The position numbers and the translations under genes were made by a program. Below, one piece after another: positions 25,024 to 34,367 of a DNA stretch of 64,000 bases (position 1 is the stretch's first letter; each line of letters starts with the position of its first letter). Source of the DNA: Hymenobacter sp. CRA2 (GTDB lineage: Bacteria > Bacteroidota > Bacteroidia > Cytophagales > Hymenobacteraceae); contig NZ_MVBC01000006.1 of assembly GCF_002007105.1 (NCBI RefSeq), positions 1 through 64,000 on the forward strand, read 5' to 3'. The notes under the pieces are model-generated. The model was not told the DNA's origin. It ran no database searches and was given only the letters and a program-made list of their open reading frames with translations.

Positions 25024-25437
25024 TTATTTCTGCCCTGTGGCGCCTACGTAGGTGTAGGTTTTGCGCGGTGCATCCAGGCACAGGCCCCGGTCAAGGACCA
25101 GCACATTATCCGTAATGGTGTAGGAGGCAGTGATAGTATTGGGTGCGTAGTTGATGGTAACCAAGTTGGCATTAGCCGCGCAGCCGGTGGAGCCGGTGCT
25201 GAGCTGGTACGTAGTGCTGTGCGTTACTTTTCCATCCGTGTACTCCCGTACATTGCCGGCGCCGTCAAACTCAATGGCCTCGTTGGGCGTGGGCGTATTG
25301 GGCGGGCAGAAGCATTCGAGCTTCGTTAGCTGCCAATGGCCTTTCAGGCCTGTGGGTTTGTCCGCATCGGATTGGCAGGCGCTAGCCAGCAGGGGCAGCG
25401 CGTAGAGTGCAGCGGAGTACAGGCGGGAGAAGGTCAT
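25024..25437 (-). CDS. Lipocalin-like hypothetical lipoprotein
   Basis: A 137-residue lipoprotein (lipobox LASAC, Cys21). The mature part begins GLKGHWQLTKLECFC and continues as beta strands with paired cysteines, like the lipocalin-like lipoproteins common in Bacteroidota. It converges on the DAHP synthase gene, ending 9 bp past its stop. A similar lipoprotein gene follows upstream at 25468. No function is known. Confidence 0.72.
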   Translation of the reverse strand: MTFSRLYSAALYALPLLASACQSDADKPTGLKGHWQLTKLECFCPPNTPTPNEAIEFDGAGNVREYTDGKVTHSTTYQLSTGSTGCAANANLVTINYAPNTITASYTITDNVLVLDRGLCLDAPRKTYTYVGATGQK

Positions 25438-25467
25438 GACAGGCGCGGGAAGGTGTTGGTTGGGTTG

Positions 25468-25881
25468 TTATCGATGGTAGGAATGCCCGAATCCATCATA
25501 TACTTCATTGGCTAGGCCTAGCTCGTCGCCTGATACGGTAAAATGGTCCCTCTGGCCGCTGCCATAGATGATCAGGTCGGCCGGCTGCCCGGTGTGGATG
25601 CAGTCACCCCGCTGAATGGTATAGGTATCGGTGCGGGTCAGCTGGCCGTTGACGAAGTGGCGCACCATGCCGCCGTTAAATATAATGGACTGCTGCTTGC
25701 CCGTGCTGGCCGGGGTGGTGGTAGCTCCGATAAAGCCACCCGTGCTTTGTTGCCAATTCCACGTGCCTTTCTCCAGCTCGGCCCGCTGGCTAGGGCTGGC
25801 GTCGTCGGATTTTTTGCTCAGGCAGCTCGGTAGCACGAGTGCCGCGCAAGCAAGTAGGGAGAACATAGAGCGGTGTAGCAT
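25468..25881 (-). CDS. Lipocalin-like hypothetical lipoprotein (second)
   Basis: A 137-residue lipoprotein with signal SLLACAALVLPSC. The mature start GTWNWQQSTGG and the later QRGDCIHTGQ segment give the same general layout as the neighbouring lipoprotein. An alternative start is 15 bp downstream. The two are 30 bp apart on the same strand and probably form a unit lying between aroF-type and aroB genes on the opposite strand. Confidence 0.72.
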   Translation of the reverse strand: MLHRSMFSLLACAALVLPSCLSKKSDDASPSQRAELEKGTWNWQQSTGGFIGATTTPASTGKQQSIIFNGGMVRHFVNGQLTRTDTYTIQRGDCIHTGQPADLIIYGSGQRDHFTVSGDELGLANEVYDGFGHSYHR

Positions 25882-25988
25882 GGCAGCCAAGAATATAGGG
25901 TTTATTCGGAGGATGCCGCCTCGGGGAAATAGGTTGCATGCGGGCGGCACGCATGCGTAGTAGCGCCAGAACTCCGACCTTTACCCCG

Positions 25989-27026
25989 ATGACTGACTAC
26001 GTTCACATGGGTCCGGCGGCCCTGCCGGCCCTCACCGCCCTGCTCAGCCGCCCCGGCACCACGCGCGTGGCTGTGCTGGCCGATAGCAATACCGCCCGGC
26101 TGTGCTACCCGCAGTTGCAGCCGCACCTGCCCGCCGAGCACCGCCTCATTGTGATTGATGCCGGCGAGGAATACAAAACCCTCGCTACCTGCGAGCAGGT
26201 GTGGGCCGAGCTGACTGAACACGGCTTCGACCGCCACAGCGTGCTGGTGTGCCTGGGCGGCGGTGTGGTGACGGACCTCGGCGGCTTCTGCGCCGCGCTC
26301 TACAAGCGCGGCCTGCGCTGCGCGCTGGTGCCTACCACGCTGCTGGCGCAGGTAGATGCGGCCATCGGGGGCAAAACGGGCGTCGACTTCCGCGGCTTCA
26401 AGAATCACATCGGGGTATTTCAGCTGCCGGAGGCGGTGTGCATCGAGCCGCGGTTTCTGAGCACGCTCGATCAGCGCGAGTTGCGCGCCGGTTACGCTGA
26501 GGTCGTCAAGCACTGGCTCATTGCTGACGCCGATGCGTTTGCCCAGGGCCGGCACGTGGGCTTGTTTGTTGAGGATTGGACACCCACGGTGCGCGAGTCG
26601 GTGGCGGTGAAGCAGCGCATTGTGGCCGAAGACCCTACGGAGCGCGGCCCGCGCAAGCTGCTCAACTTCGGCCACACCGTGGGCCACGCCCTAGAAAGCT
26701 ACCTGCTGCTGCAAGGGCATCCCATTCTGCACGGCGAGGCCGTGGCGGCCGGCATGATCTGCGAAACGTGGCTGTCGGTGCAGAAAGGCCTGCTCGATGA
26801 AGCCGCCCTCGACCAGATAGAAACCTTCCTGTTCACCATCTACGAGAAGGTGCAGTTCGTCGGCCTCGAAGCCGCCGTCATTGCCGAGCTGGCCCGGCAG
26901 GACAAGAAAAACCAGGGCGACACCATCAACTGCACCCTGCTGCGCGGCATCGGGCAGGGCGTGTACGACCAACCCGTGACCGTAGCCGAGCTGGCCGAAA
27001 GCCTGCGCTATTACCACCGCCTGTAG
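25989..27026 (+). CDS. aroB: 3-dehydroquinate synthase
   Basis: A 345-residue AroB that closes DAHP to 3-dehydroquinate using NAD+ and zinc. Family hallmarks are the GGGVVTDLGGF dinucleotide-binding loop, PTTLLAQVDAAIGGKTGVDF, the zinc-site residues in AGYAEVVKHW, NFGHTVGHALE and HGEAVAAGM. The start at 25989 follows the usual N-terminus; an upstream in-frame start runs over the divergent lipoprotein's promoter. aroA follows 82 bp later. Confidence 0.96.
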   Translation: MTDYVHMGPAALPALTALLSRPGTTRVAVLADSNTARLCYPQLQPHLPAEHRLIVIDAGEEYKTLATCEQVWAELTEHGFDRHSVLVCLGGGVVTDLGGFCAALYKRGLRCALVPTTLLAQVDAAIGGKTGVDFRGFKNHIGVFQLPEAVCIEPRFLSTLDQRELRAGYAEVVKHWLIADADAFAQGRHVGLFVEDWTPTVRESVAVKQRIVAEDPTERGPRKLLNFGHTVGHALESYLLLQGHPILHGEAVAAGMICETWLSVQKGLLDEAALDQIETFLFTIYEKVQFVGLEAAVIAELARQDKKNQGDTINCTLLRGIGQGVYDQPVTVAELAESLRYYHRL

Positions 27027-27108
27027 CTTTACGCCCCGCGAGTTTTCCGTTGACTTACCGCTGGGCGCCGCTTGCCAGCGGTACGGCCCGCATTACCCCC
27101 GAGATACT

Positions 27109-28353
27109 GTGCACCACTCTTCGTTTCCTGATTCGCTCACGCTGCACTGGAGCGGCGGCCCGCTCCGCGGCACGGCCTTGCTGCCCGCCTCCAAGAGCGA
27201 AAGCAACCGCGCCCTCATCATTCAGGCCCTGGCGGGCGGCGGCTCACTCGGCAACCTCTCCGAAGCCAACGACACCCAGCTGATGCGCCGGCTGCTGACG
27301 CACCCTGAGGCCACCGAGTTCGACGCCGAGGACGCCGGCACGGTGATGCGTTTTGTCACCGGCTACCTCGCCGCTACCGGCCGCCGCGCCACACTCACGG
27401 GCACAGCGCGCATGCTGGAGCGGCCCATCGGGGTGCTGGTAGATGCCCTGCGCCAATTGGGCGCCCAGATTGACTACGTGGGCCGGGAAGGCTATCCGCC
27501 CTTGCGCCTGCAGGGCTGGCAGCGTCAGGAAAGCGCCCCGCTGAGCGTGCGCGGCGACATCAGCAGCCAGTTTATTTCGGCCCTGATGATGATTGGGCCG
27601 CTGCTGCCCGGTGGCCTGCACCTGCAGCTCACCGGCCACGTGGGTTCGCGGCCCTACATTCAGATGACGGCGGCCCTGATGCGGCACTTCGGGGCTGAAG
27701 TAGACGTGCAGGAGCGCGACGTGCGCGTGGGCAGCCGTCCGTACCAGCCGGCCGATTACACGGTGGAGTCGGATTGGTCGGCGGCCAGCTACTGGTACGC
27801 CATGGTGGCCCTGGCTCCGGCTGGCTCGCAGCTGCACCTGCCGGGCCTGCGCCGCCACTCCTGGCAGGGCGACCAGGCCATCATGCACCTGATGCAGCCG
27901 CTGGGCGTGCGCACCGAGTTTGTGGCCGATGGCGTGGTGCTGCACCAACTGCCGGCCGAAGAGCGCGCCGTGCGTGTGGCCATGAACTTCACCGATTGCC
28001 CGGACCTGGCCCAGACCGTGGCCGTAGTAGCCGCCGCCACCGGCGTGGTAGTGGACATGACGGGCCTGGAAAGCCTGCGCATCAAGGAAACCGACCGCAT
28101 TGCGGCCTTGCAGCAGGAGTTGGCCAAGTTCGGCGCTTCGCTGGAACCCGCCGGCCGTGACCTGTTCCGGGCCGCCGCCCAGCACTTGCACGTGGGCGGC
28201 CAGTCGGTAGCCACCTACCACGACCACCGCATGGCTATGGCTTTTGCGCCCCTGGCCCTGCGCGGCGACATCACCATTGAGCAGCCCGCCGTGGTTCGCA
28301 AATCGTACCCTTCGTTCTGGGAAGAGCTGCGCCAAGCGGGCTTTCAGCTGTAG
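27109..28353 (+). CDS. aroA: 3-phosphoshikimate 1-carboxyvinyltransferase (EPSP synthase)
   Basis: A 414-residue EPSP synthase, converting shikimate-3-phosphate and PEP to EPSP. Motifs are LPASKSESNRALIIQALAGG, the EDAGTVMRF segment, GDISSQFISALMM, SLRIKETDRIAALQ and YHDHRMAMAFAPLAL. The start is GTG at 27109; no ATG is placed better. It ends the shikimate cluster with aroB and the DAHP synthase fusion. Confidence 0.95.
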   Translation: MHHSSFPDSLTLHWSGGPLRGTALLPASKSESNRALIIQALAGGGSLGNLSEANDTQLMRRLLTHPEATEFDAEDAGTVMRFVTGYLAATGRRATLTGTARMLERPIGVLVDALRQLGAQIDYVGREGYPPLRLQGWQRQESAPLSVRGDISSQFISALMMIGPLLPGGLHLQLTGHVGSRPYIQMTAALMRHFGAEVDVQERDVRVGSRPYQPADYTVESDWSAASYWYAMVALAPAGSQLHLPGLRRHSWQGDQAIMHLMQPLGVRTEFVADGVVLHQLPAEERAVRVAMNFTDCPDLAQTVAVVAAATGVVVDMTGLESLRIKETDRIAALQQELAKFGASLEPAGRDLFRAAAQHLHVGGQSVATYHDHRMAMAFAPLALRGDITIEQPAVVRKSYPSFWEELRQAGFQL

Positions 28354-28386
28354 CATAGGTGGTAGCACGGCACTGAGCCCATGCTA

Positions 28387-29190
28387 CTACTGCTGCCGCA
28401 GTTGCTGGAAATACGCCGCTGAATGCTGCAGCCGGCTACCGTACCAGCTGAACAGTTCCCCGTCGACCACCAGCACCCGGGCCGTCGGGCAGATGGCCTG
28501 AAACTCGGCCATGTGCTTATCCTGGAAGGGGTAGGGCTCCGAGGACAGCAGAATGACCTGCGGATTTGCCTCGGCCAGCTGTTCGGCGCTGATTTCGGGG
28601 TAGCGCGTCAGGTGGCCCAGCACGTTGCGGAAGCCGGCGTACGGCAGCATCTCATCGATAAAAGTGCCTGAGGCGGCGGCCATATACGGATGGCGCCAGA
28701 TAAAATAGGCGGCCGTTACCAGGGGCTCGGCTGGTGCCAAAGCCCCGAACGAGGCTGCAATGCCCGCGCTGAGTTGCTCAGCACGGGTTTTAGTGCCCGT
28801 AATCAGCCCCACGCGCCGCATCATGTCCAGCGCGTCGGCCAGGGTCACGATGTCGCTCATCCACACCGGGTACTGCGCGGCCAGCTGCTCTATGCCCTCC
28901 TGGTAGTTTTCTTCCTTGTTGCCGAGGATCAGGTCGGGCTTCAGCGCGGCAACCTTGTCGAAATGAAAGTTCTTGGTGCCGCCGACAACGGTGGCTCTTT
29001 GCCGCGCTTCGGCCGGATGAACGCAGAACTTGGTGACGCCAACCACCCGCTCGCCCAGGCCCAGGTCGAAGAGCAGTTCCGTTTGAGAGGGCACCAGTGA
29101 CACGATGCGCTGCGGCGGAAACGGCACCGCTACCCGCCGGCGCATTTGGTCGGTGACGGTAAGCGGCGGAAAAACGGGGGGCAGTTGCAT
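28387..29190 (-). CDS. BtuF-like helical-backbone metal-receptor protein
   Basis: A 267-residue protein of the BtuF/FhuD-like ABC substrate-binding class, with QRIVSLVPSQTELLFDLGLG, VVGVTKFCVHP, LKPDLILGNKEENYQ and a late EISAEQLAEANPQVILLSSEP. Such proteins usually bind vitamin B12 or iron complexes in the periplasm. From the chosen start (29190, MQLPPVF) no signal peptide is seen, and no permease or ATPase gene is adjacent, so its location is uncertain. An upstream in-frame start exists but adds no clear signal. Confidence 0.82.
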   Translation of the reverse strand: MQLPPVFPPLTVTDQMRRRVAVPFPPQRIVSLVPSQTELLFDLGLGERVVGVTKFCVHPAEARQRATVVGGTKNFHFDKVAALKPDLILGNKEENYQEGIEQLAAQYPVWMSDIVTLADALDMMRRVGLITGTKTRAEQLSAGIAASFGALAPAEPLVTAAYFIWRHPYMAAASGTFIDEMLPYAGFRNVLGHLTRYPEISAEQLAEANPQVILLSSEPYPFQDKHMAEFQAICPTARVLVVDGELFSWYGSRLQHSAAYFQQLRQQ

Positions 29191-29288
29191 TAGGTTAATT
29201 GGCAATTGCAGCCGTCGGGGCTGAAGCTCCGGCCGACAAGCTGCTGAGCCCACGTAAGCACGCTGTTCGTGGGTATTATGGTAAAAAC

Positions 29289-29374
29289 GCATCCTGGAGG
29301 CCGCCAGGCTCAATGCAAAGGACCTTGCCACGCCCAAATAAGTCGTAGCAAGGTCCTGTGCGTTACCCAAGATG
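29289..29374. repeat. Dispersed palindromic element (AGGACCTT family), copy 3
   Basis: Arms GCATCCTG..ATGCAAAGGACCTTGC and GCAAGGTCCTGTGC..AAGATGC pair around CACGCCCAAATAAGTCGTA. Shorter and more diverged than the other copies. It lies upstream of the BtuF-like gene and downstream of the M42 peptidase gene. Confidence 0.75.
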
Positions 29375-29390
29375 CTCGGGGCAGTAAGGC

Positions 29391-30461
29391 TTACTTAAAG
29401 TAGCGGAAGTCGTGCCCGTCTTCGATGCGCAACAGCGCCTCGTAAATCAGGTCAATAACGTGCTGCACGTCGTCGTGGCTGACGGTTTCCACCGTAGTGT
29501 GCATGTACTTCAGCGGCAAGGAAATCAGAGCCGAAGCCACCCCGGCGCCGGCGTAGGCAAAGGCGTCGGTATCGGTGCCGGTGGCGCGGGTGGCGGCGGC
29601 GCGCTGGAAGGGAATTTCCTTTTGCTGGGCTGTTTCGATGATCAGCTCGCGCAGGTTGTTCTGCACGGCAGGGCCGTAGGTAATCACCGGGCCCTTGCCG
29701 CAGTGAATGTCGCCGGAGGTTTTCTTCTCGTACATCGGCGACTGGGTGTCGTGCGTCACGTCCGTCACGATGGCCACGTTGGGCATGATGCGGTGGGCAA
29801 TCATTTCGGCCCCGCGCAGCCCGATTTCCTCCTGCACCGCATTCACGATGTACAGGCCGAAAGGCAGGGTGTTGCCTTCTTCCTTCAGGCGGCGGGCCAC
29901 CTCGGCAATCATGAAGCCACCGACCCGGTTGTCCAGTGCCCGGCCCACCAAGTACTTGCCGTTCAGCTCCATCAGGTCATCCTCGAAAGTGACCACGGAG
30001 CCCACGTGAATACCCATTTCCTCGACTTCCTTCGCCGACGAGGCACCGCAGTCCAGGAAGATGGTTTCAATGGTGGGAGCCTTGTCCTGCTCGGTTTTGC
30101 GCACGTGAATGGCCGGCCAGCCGAACACCGCCCGTACCGGGCCCTTCGCGGTATGAATCAGCACCCGCTTCGACGGGGCAATCAGCGCGTCGGAGCCGCC
30201 GTTGCGGCGCAGGTAGATGTAGCCTTCCTTCGTGATGTAGTTGACGAACCAGCTGATTTCGTCGGCGTGAGCTTCAATAACAACTTTGTACTCCGCTTTC
30301 GGATTGACAACGCCCACCACCGTGCCGTAGGTATCCACGAAATACTCGTCGATGTACGGCTTGATGTACTCCAACCACACCTTCTGACCTTCTTTTTCGA
30401 AGCCGGTGGGGGAGTGGGTGTTCAGGTATTTCTGGAGGAAGTCGAAGCTTTCCGAACGCAT
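29391..30461 (-). CDS. M42-family aminopeptidase
   Basis: A 356-residue cytosolic aminopeptidase of the M42 (FrvX-like) family. Zinc and catalytic residues lie in IEAHADEISWFV, GRALDNRVGG, NAVQEEIGLRG and TDVTHD, with a C-terminal metal histidine in the KYMHTTVE segment. These enzymes form tetrahedral oligomers that trim peptides. No signal peptide is present. Length is standard for the family. Confidence 0.93.
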   Translation of the reverse strand: MRSESFDFLQKYLNTHSPTGFEKEGQKVWLEYIKPYIDEYFVDTYGTVVGVVNPKAEYKVVIEAHADEISWFVNYITKEGYIYLRRNGGSDALIAPSKRVLIHTAKGPVRAVFGWPAIHVRKTEQDKAPTIETIFLDCGASSAKEVEEMGIHVGSVVTFEDDLMELNGKYLVGRALDNRVGGFMIAEVARRLKEEGNTLPFGLYIVNAVQEEIGLRGAEMIAHRIMPNVAIVTDVTHDTQSPMYEKKTSGDIHCGKGPVITYGPAVQNNLRELIIETAQQKEIPFQRAAATRATGTDTDAFAYAGAGVASALISLPLKYMHTTVETVSHDDVQHVIDLIYEALLRIEDGHDFRYFK

Positions 30462-30662
30462 GGTAGTGGAGTAGCGGTGAGAGAAATGGAGATTGATGAA
30501 CGGCGGGGATAACCGGGGGTTGCTGCGTATAAATGCGGAAAAGCAGCCAGGAAAGACCCGAGGAATAGCTAAGAGTTGCGCAGGTAGGCCCTAATAGGGG
30601 CAGGGACAAAGAAGCGGTGCCATTCGGAAAAACAGCACCGCCTCAGATTCAATTATAACCAA

Positions 30663-32231
30663 TTACAGCGGAATGTTGCCGTGCTTCTTGCGCGGCAGTT
30701 GGTCCACCTTGTTTTCCAGCATCTTGAACGCACGGATCAGCTTCTGCCGCGTCTGCGAGGGCACAATCACCTCGTCGACGAAGCCGCGGTGGGCGGCGCG
30801 GTAGGGCGTGGCAAACTTGCGCTGATAGTCGTCCACCTTTTCCTGCAGCTTGGCTTCCGGGTCGGCGGCTTCGGCTATTTCGCGCTTGAAGATGATTTCG
30901 GCCGCGCCCTTGGCGCCCATCACCGCAATTTCGGCGGTGGGCCAGGCGTAGTTCATGTCCGCCCCGATGTGCTTGCTGTTCATCACGTCGTAAGCGCCAC
31001 CGTAGGCTTTGCGGGTAATGACGGTGATGCGCGGCACGGTGGCTTCGCAGAAGGCGTAGAGCAGCTTGGCGCCGTTGGTGATGATGCCGCGCCACTCCTG
31101 GTCGGTGCCGGGCAGGAAGCCGGGCACGTCTTCCAGCACCAGCAGCGGGATGTTAAACGAGTCGCAGAAGCGCACGAAGCGGGCCGCCTTGGTCGAGGCG
31201 TTGATGTCGAGCACGCCGGCCAGCACCGCCGGCTGGTTGCCCACGATGCCGATGCTGCGCCCGCCCAGCCGCGCGAAGCCCACCACGATGTTCTCGGCGA
31301 AGTTCTGGTGCACCTCCATGAACGAGTCCTGGTCGATGATGCCATGGATGACCTCGCGGATGTCGTAAGGCTGGTTGGGGTTGTCGGGGATGATGCTGTC
31401 CAGCTCGGGGCGCAGCTCGTCGCCCTGGGCGTCGTAGGGATAGACCGGGGCGGTGTCCTCGCAGTTCTGCGGCATGTAGCTCAGCAGCTGCTTGAGCTGC
31501 TGAATGATGGCCACCTCGTTGGGCGCCGTGAAGTGCGTCACGCCGCTCTTGGTGCTGTGGGTGCTGGCACCGCCCAGCTCCTCGCTGGTTACCGTTTCGT
31601 GGGTCACCGTCTTCACCACGTTCGGGCCGGTCACGAACATGTAGCTCGTGTCCTCCACCATCAGGATGAAGTCGGTAATGGCCGGCGAGTACACCGCGCC
31701 GCCCGCGCACGGCCCCATGATGGCCGACAGCTGCGGCACCACGCCCGAGGCCAGGGTATTCTTGTAGAAGATGTCAGCATAGCCGCCCAGGCTCACCACG
31801 CCCTCCTGAATGCGGGCCCCGCCCGAGTCGTTCAGGCCAATAACCGGGGCGCCGTTCTTCATGGCCAGGTCCATGATCTTCACGATTTTCTCGGCGTGCG
31901 TTTCGCTCAAGGAGCCGCCCAGTACCGTGAAATCCTGCGAGAAAACGTACACCAACCGGCCGTTAATCGTGCCGTAACCCGTCACCACGCCGTCGCCGAG
32001 GTAGTACTCCTTGTCGAGGCCGAAGTCCTTGGAGCGGTGCATCACAAACTTGCCGATTTCCTCGAAGGAGCCGGGGTCCATCAGCAAATCCAGCCGCTCG
32101 CGGGCCGTCAGCTTGCCCTTCTTGTGTTGGGCCTCGATGCGGGCCACGCCGCCACCTAGTAGGGCCTCGGCGTTTTTCTGTTCCAGGATTTCGAGTTTGC
32201 TCAGCGTCGGGTCGTCGTGCGGATCGGACAT
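30663..32231 (-). CDS. Acyl-CoA carboxylase beta subunit (propionyl-CoA type)
   Basis: A 522-residue carboxyltransferase that moves carboxyl from biotin to an acyl-CoA (propionyl- or methylmalonyl-type). Motifs: [71 protein letters not shown], and the C-terminal RKKHGNIPL. No biotin carboxylase or carrier gene is adjacent, so its partners lie elsewhere. The start at 32231 matches homologs. A -7 box (TACCTTTG) lies about 45 bp upstream. Confidence 0.94.
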   Translation of the reverse strand: MSDPHDDPTLSKLEILEQKNAEALLGGGVARIEAQHKKGKLTARERLDLLMDPGSFEEIGKFVMHRSKDFGLDKEYYLGDGVVTGYGTINGRLVYVFSQDFTVLGGSLSETHAEKIVKIMDLAMKNGAPVIGLNDSGGARIQEGVVSLGGYADIFYKNTLASGVVPQLSAIMGPCAGGAVYSPAITDFILMVEDTSYMFVTGPNVVKTVTHETVTSEELGGASTHSTKSGVTHFTAPNEVAIIQQLKQLLSYMPQNCEDTAPVYPYDAQGDELRPELDSIIPDNPNQPYDIREVIHGIIDQDSFMEVHQNFAENIVVGFARLGGRSIGIVGNQPAVLAGVLDINASTKAARFVRFCDSFNIPLLVLEDVPGFLPGTDQEWRGIITNGAKLLYAFCEATVPRITVITRKAYGGAYDVMNSKHIGADMNYAWPTAEIAVMGAKGAAEIIFKREIAEAADPEAKLQEKVDDYQRKFATPYRAAHRGFVDEVIVPSQTRQKLIRAFKMLENKVDQLPRKKHGNIPL

Positions 32232-32274
32232 AGGGTGGGAGCGGGGATGCGAAAGGTCAGTTGGGAAAGGAGGC

Positions 32275-32282
32275 CAAAGGTA
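32275..32282 (-). promoter_or_regulatory. Bacteroidetes -7 box upstream of the acyl-CoA carboxylase
   Basis: TACCTTTG on the minus strand fits TAnnTTTG, 44 bp from the start codon. No clear -33 element is seen. Confidence 0.45.
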
Positions 32283-32446
32283 AGTTGTGGAGGCAAGATA
32301 GCCGAATGGGGTTTGGGGTTTGGGGCTTGGATGAGAAGTAGATGTACTGATGTATAGCAATTTCGTGCTTGTGGTATCTACTCCTATATTTAGGTCTCCT
32401 CACGCTTCGTCAGGAATATGAATACTATTAAATAATTTTCAAGGAT

Positions 32447-32878
32447 ATGAAGACTCTTGCTGCTTTAACAATGCTATTAATCATGTTTTATTTCAAGCAA
32501 TCCAGGAAAGACTTTCCGCCTAAATTTAATGGGTTGTATCAGACGGAATGCTACCTAGAAAAAGGTGATGACGAGGGTAATCAAGATTATTTAAGATTTT
32601 ATGCTGATGGCAAAGTGATAGACGTTGTCACAGATTGTGAGGGAAGTGTGTCGGAGTTGAAAGGTTGGTTTAAGGCTGGTGCAGAACAGGTAGGCATTGG
32701 AGAGTATAAGGTTGTAAATAATAAAATAAAGTTTTCTACAAAGAGTAGAACGGCCATAGTGGATTATACAGGAATGATAACAAAGGATGGGTTTATAATA
32801 TTAAAATCGAAAAGCCAGACCACAGGCAGTAAAGGCCGTGGTACATACAGATTCATTGAGATGAATGACCTTAACTGA
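32447..32878 (+). CDS. AT-rich hypothetical exported protein
   Basis: A 143-residue protein with a hydrophobic N-terminus (LAALTMLLIMFYF) that may be a signal or anchor. The rest is a small beta-rich domain with FNGLYQTECYLEKGDDEGNQ and ending GTYRFIEMNDLN. No family is recognised. It is visibly AT-rich with many AAA, ATA and TTA codons, unlike its neighbours, which suggests transfer. It sits at the edge of the accessory patch upstream of clpC and faces a copy of the clpC terminator. Confidence 0.72.
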   Translation: MKTLAALTMLLIMFYFKQSRKDFPPKFNGLYQTECYLEKGDDEGNQDYLRFYADGKVIDVVTDCEGSVSELKGWFKAGAEQVGIGEYKVVNNKIKFSTKSRTAIVDYTGMITKDGFIILKSKSQTTGSKGRGTYRFIEMNDLN

Positions 32879-32883
32879 AAATA

Positions 32884-32972
32884 AAAAAACGGCCGGCTCC
32901 TGCGAGGGAGCCGGCCGTTCTTCAATTACTCCAAGCTACTTACTCGCCCTTATGGCCTTCCGGCGCAATCCA
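32884..32972. repeat. clpC 3'-end/terminator module, copy 1 (includes clpC codon remnant)
   Basis: The hairpin AACGGCCGGCTCC/GGAGCCGGCCGTT is followed by TTCTTCAATTACTCC and then, at 32940-32966, by a minus-strand remnant encoding PEGHKGE and a stop. This matches the real clpC end (PEGKKGE and stop) at 34427 and its terminator at 34368-34405 nearly base for base over about 85 bp. The hairpin can end transcripts from either side. Confidence 0.85.
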
Positions 32973-33587
32973 TTACAATTCTACGTCCTCGTACAACTCC
33001 GCCACTGTCAGTGTCACGCCAAGGCTCGGTAGCGTCACCGCGCCCTGAGCATCCAGAATTTCCGTCAGCGTCCATTGCCCGGTTTCGGTGCGCGAGTACA
33101 GCTCTACCCGCAAGCTGCGCGAGTCAATCAGCAGATAATCCCGTACCGATTCGATGCTGCGGTAGCGCATGAATTTGCCGCTGCGGTCATAATCGGCCGT
33201 GGAATCCGAAAGCACTTCGATGATGACAACCGGATTGGTGAGCAAATCCAGCTTGCCGTTCTGCTGAATTTCCGGCTTGCCACACACCACCAGCGCGTCA
33301 GGGTACAGGTACGTGCCGGTGAGCGGAACATACACCCGCATATCGCTGCCGAAGGTCCGGCAGCCTTTGCCGCGCAAGGCGTTCTGAAACAACCCGAAAA
33401 CGTTGCCCGCAATGATGTTGTGCGCCAATGACGCGCCGGACATGGCCTGCACATCGTACATGCCCAGCATATCGGGGTGGCCCCACGGGTAAATCTGCCC
33501 GTCCACGAATTCGTGCTTAAACTCGGAGGCGTACTCCATTGCCGAGTATTCCTCCTCGGTGTAACGGCGCTTGCGGGGTGATTCCAT
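32973..33587 (-). CDS. Uma2-family PD-(D/E)XK endonuclease-like protein
   Basis: A 204-residue protein of the Uma2 family, with the restriction-endonuclease-like core: Pro96-Asp97 in YPDALVV, Glu124 in VIIEVLSDST and Lys138 in GKFMRYRSIESVRDYLLID. Uma2 proteins are very common in Cyanobacteria and Bacteroidota and often lie in accessory regions; their natural target is not settled. The start at 33587 is used because longer starts read into the palindromic element upstream. Its stop abuts the clpC-end remnant. Confidence 0.9.
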   Translation of the reverse strand: MESPRKRRYTEEEYSAMEYASEFKHEFVDGQIYPWGHPDMLGMYDVQAMSGASLAHNIIAGNVFGLFQNALRGKGCRTFGSDMRVYVPLTGTYLYPDALVVCGKPEIQQNGKLDLLTNPVVIIEVLSDSTADYDRSGKFMRYRSIESVRDYLLIDSRSLRVELYSRTETGQWTLTEILDAQGAVTLPSLGVTLTVAELYEDVEL

Positions 33588-33617
33588 GACGGTTCCGGCT
33601 CTGTAGCAAATTTGCGG

Positions 33618-33722
33618 CATGGCAACGATATAGAGATGCATCATTGCGTCTCGCCGTCGAACGATGACGTCCAAGCGGCCCGGACGGGACGATGAGACGA
33701 TGCGTCTCTATATCGTTCATGA
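33618..33722. repeat. MITE-like inverted repeat upstream of the Uma2 gene
   Basis: Two 35-bp arms (33624-33658 and 33683-33717) begin with AACGATATAGAGA and end with TCTCTATATCGTT and match at 27 of 35 positions. The right arm also contains the small palindrome GAGACGATGCGTCTC. The size and arms look like a non-coding palindromic mobile element. It covers the Uma2 promoter region. Confidence 0.7.
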
Positions 33723-33749
33723 AACCGCTCTAGCTCAAAGATAACCAAC

Positions 33750-33809
33750 AAAAAACGGCCGGCTCCCTCGCGGGGACCGGCCGTTCTTCATTTACTCTAG
33801 GCTGCCATA
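33750..33809. repeat. clpC terminator module, copy 2
   Basis: AACGGCCGGCTCCC pairs with GGGGACCGGCCGTT, followed by TTCTTCATTTACTCTAGG. The flanks match the clpC terminator copy at 34368-34420 but the clpC coding remnant is absent or degraded. On the minus strand it ends the gene at 33811. Confidence 0.8.
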
Positions 33810-33810
33810 C

Positions 33811-34317
33811 TTAGTCACAGCCGCCACCCCGCTCGCTACCTGTTGAACGGTTAAGCCCAACGCTGCAATGGAATCCATAAATCCAAATGTAGTCTCCCCG
33901 CAATTGAATACACTGAATAAGCTTATTATGGATGGTGACCCAGTGGTGATTTAGATCTACTTTCCAGAGCTCAGTTGATCTGCGGTAAGCAATCAATATA
34001 TGTCGAACATTGTCAAGCCAAAATACCGTCCCAGTAGAATCCTGAATACCAATATAGTCTTTGATAACGTAATTGCCGTTTCCATCATCACTGACCCACA
34101 AATTGGACAGCACACCAGTCTTTGGCGCTACATGCGGTTTCGAATGAAATAGCTCACGCTTATCCGCGGGCGGTGATATGGTATTTTCCGGATCGTTAAC
34201 GACGAATTTCAAGTCGTAAGGTAACGGCTGTTGTTGTCCGTTGGCCTCGTTGACTTTGAATAGAAGGCAGCCCAACAGCAATGCTGTCGTTATAAAGTGT
34301 TGTAGGAAATACTTCAT
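33811..34317 (-). CDS. Hypothetical secreted protein
   Basis: A 168-residue protein with a signal peptide (ITTALLLGCLLFKVNEANG). The mature part is beta-rich with FWLDNVRHILIAYRR and ends in a Gly/Cys tail. No family is recognised. It lies between two copies of the clpC terminator module and is less GC-rich than core genes, so it is probably cargo of that patch. Confidence 0.65.
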   Translation of the reverse strand: MKYFLQHFITTALLLGCLLFKVNEANGQQQPLPYDLKFVVNDPENTISPPADKRELFHSKPHVAPKTGVLSNLWVSDDGNGNYVIKDYIGIQDSTGTVFWLDNVRHILIAYRRSTELWKVDLNHHWVTIHNKLIQCIQLRGDYIWIYGFHCSVGLNRSTGSERGGGCD

Positions 34318-34367
34318 AAAGGAATTGCGAGAACCTCGAAGTTAGACAGTAATAATCCATCGGAAAA

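Noticed and set aside
30681-32159. Long plus-strand frame opposite the acyl-CoA carboxylase
   Set aside because: Antisense shadow of a well-supported gene.
32973-33674. Longer start for the Uma2 gene
   Set aside because: The added residues come from the palindromic element and have no family fit; the ATG at 33587 matches the usual N-terminus.
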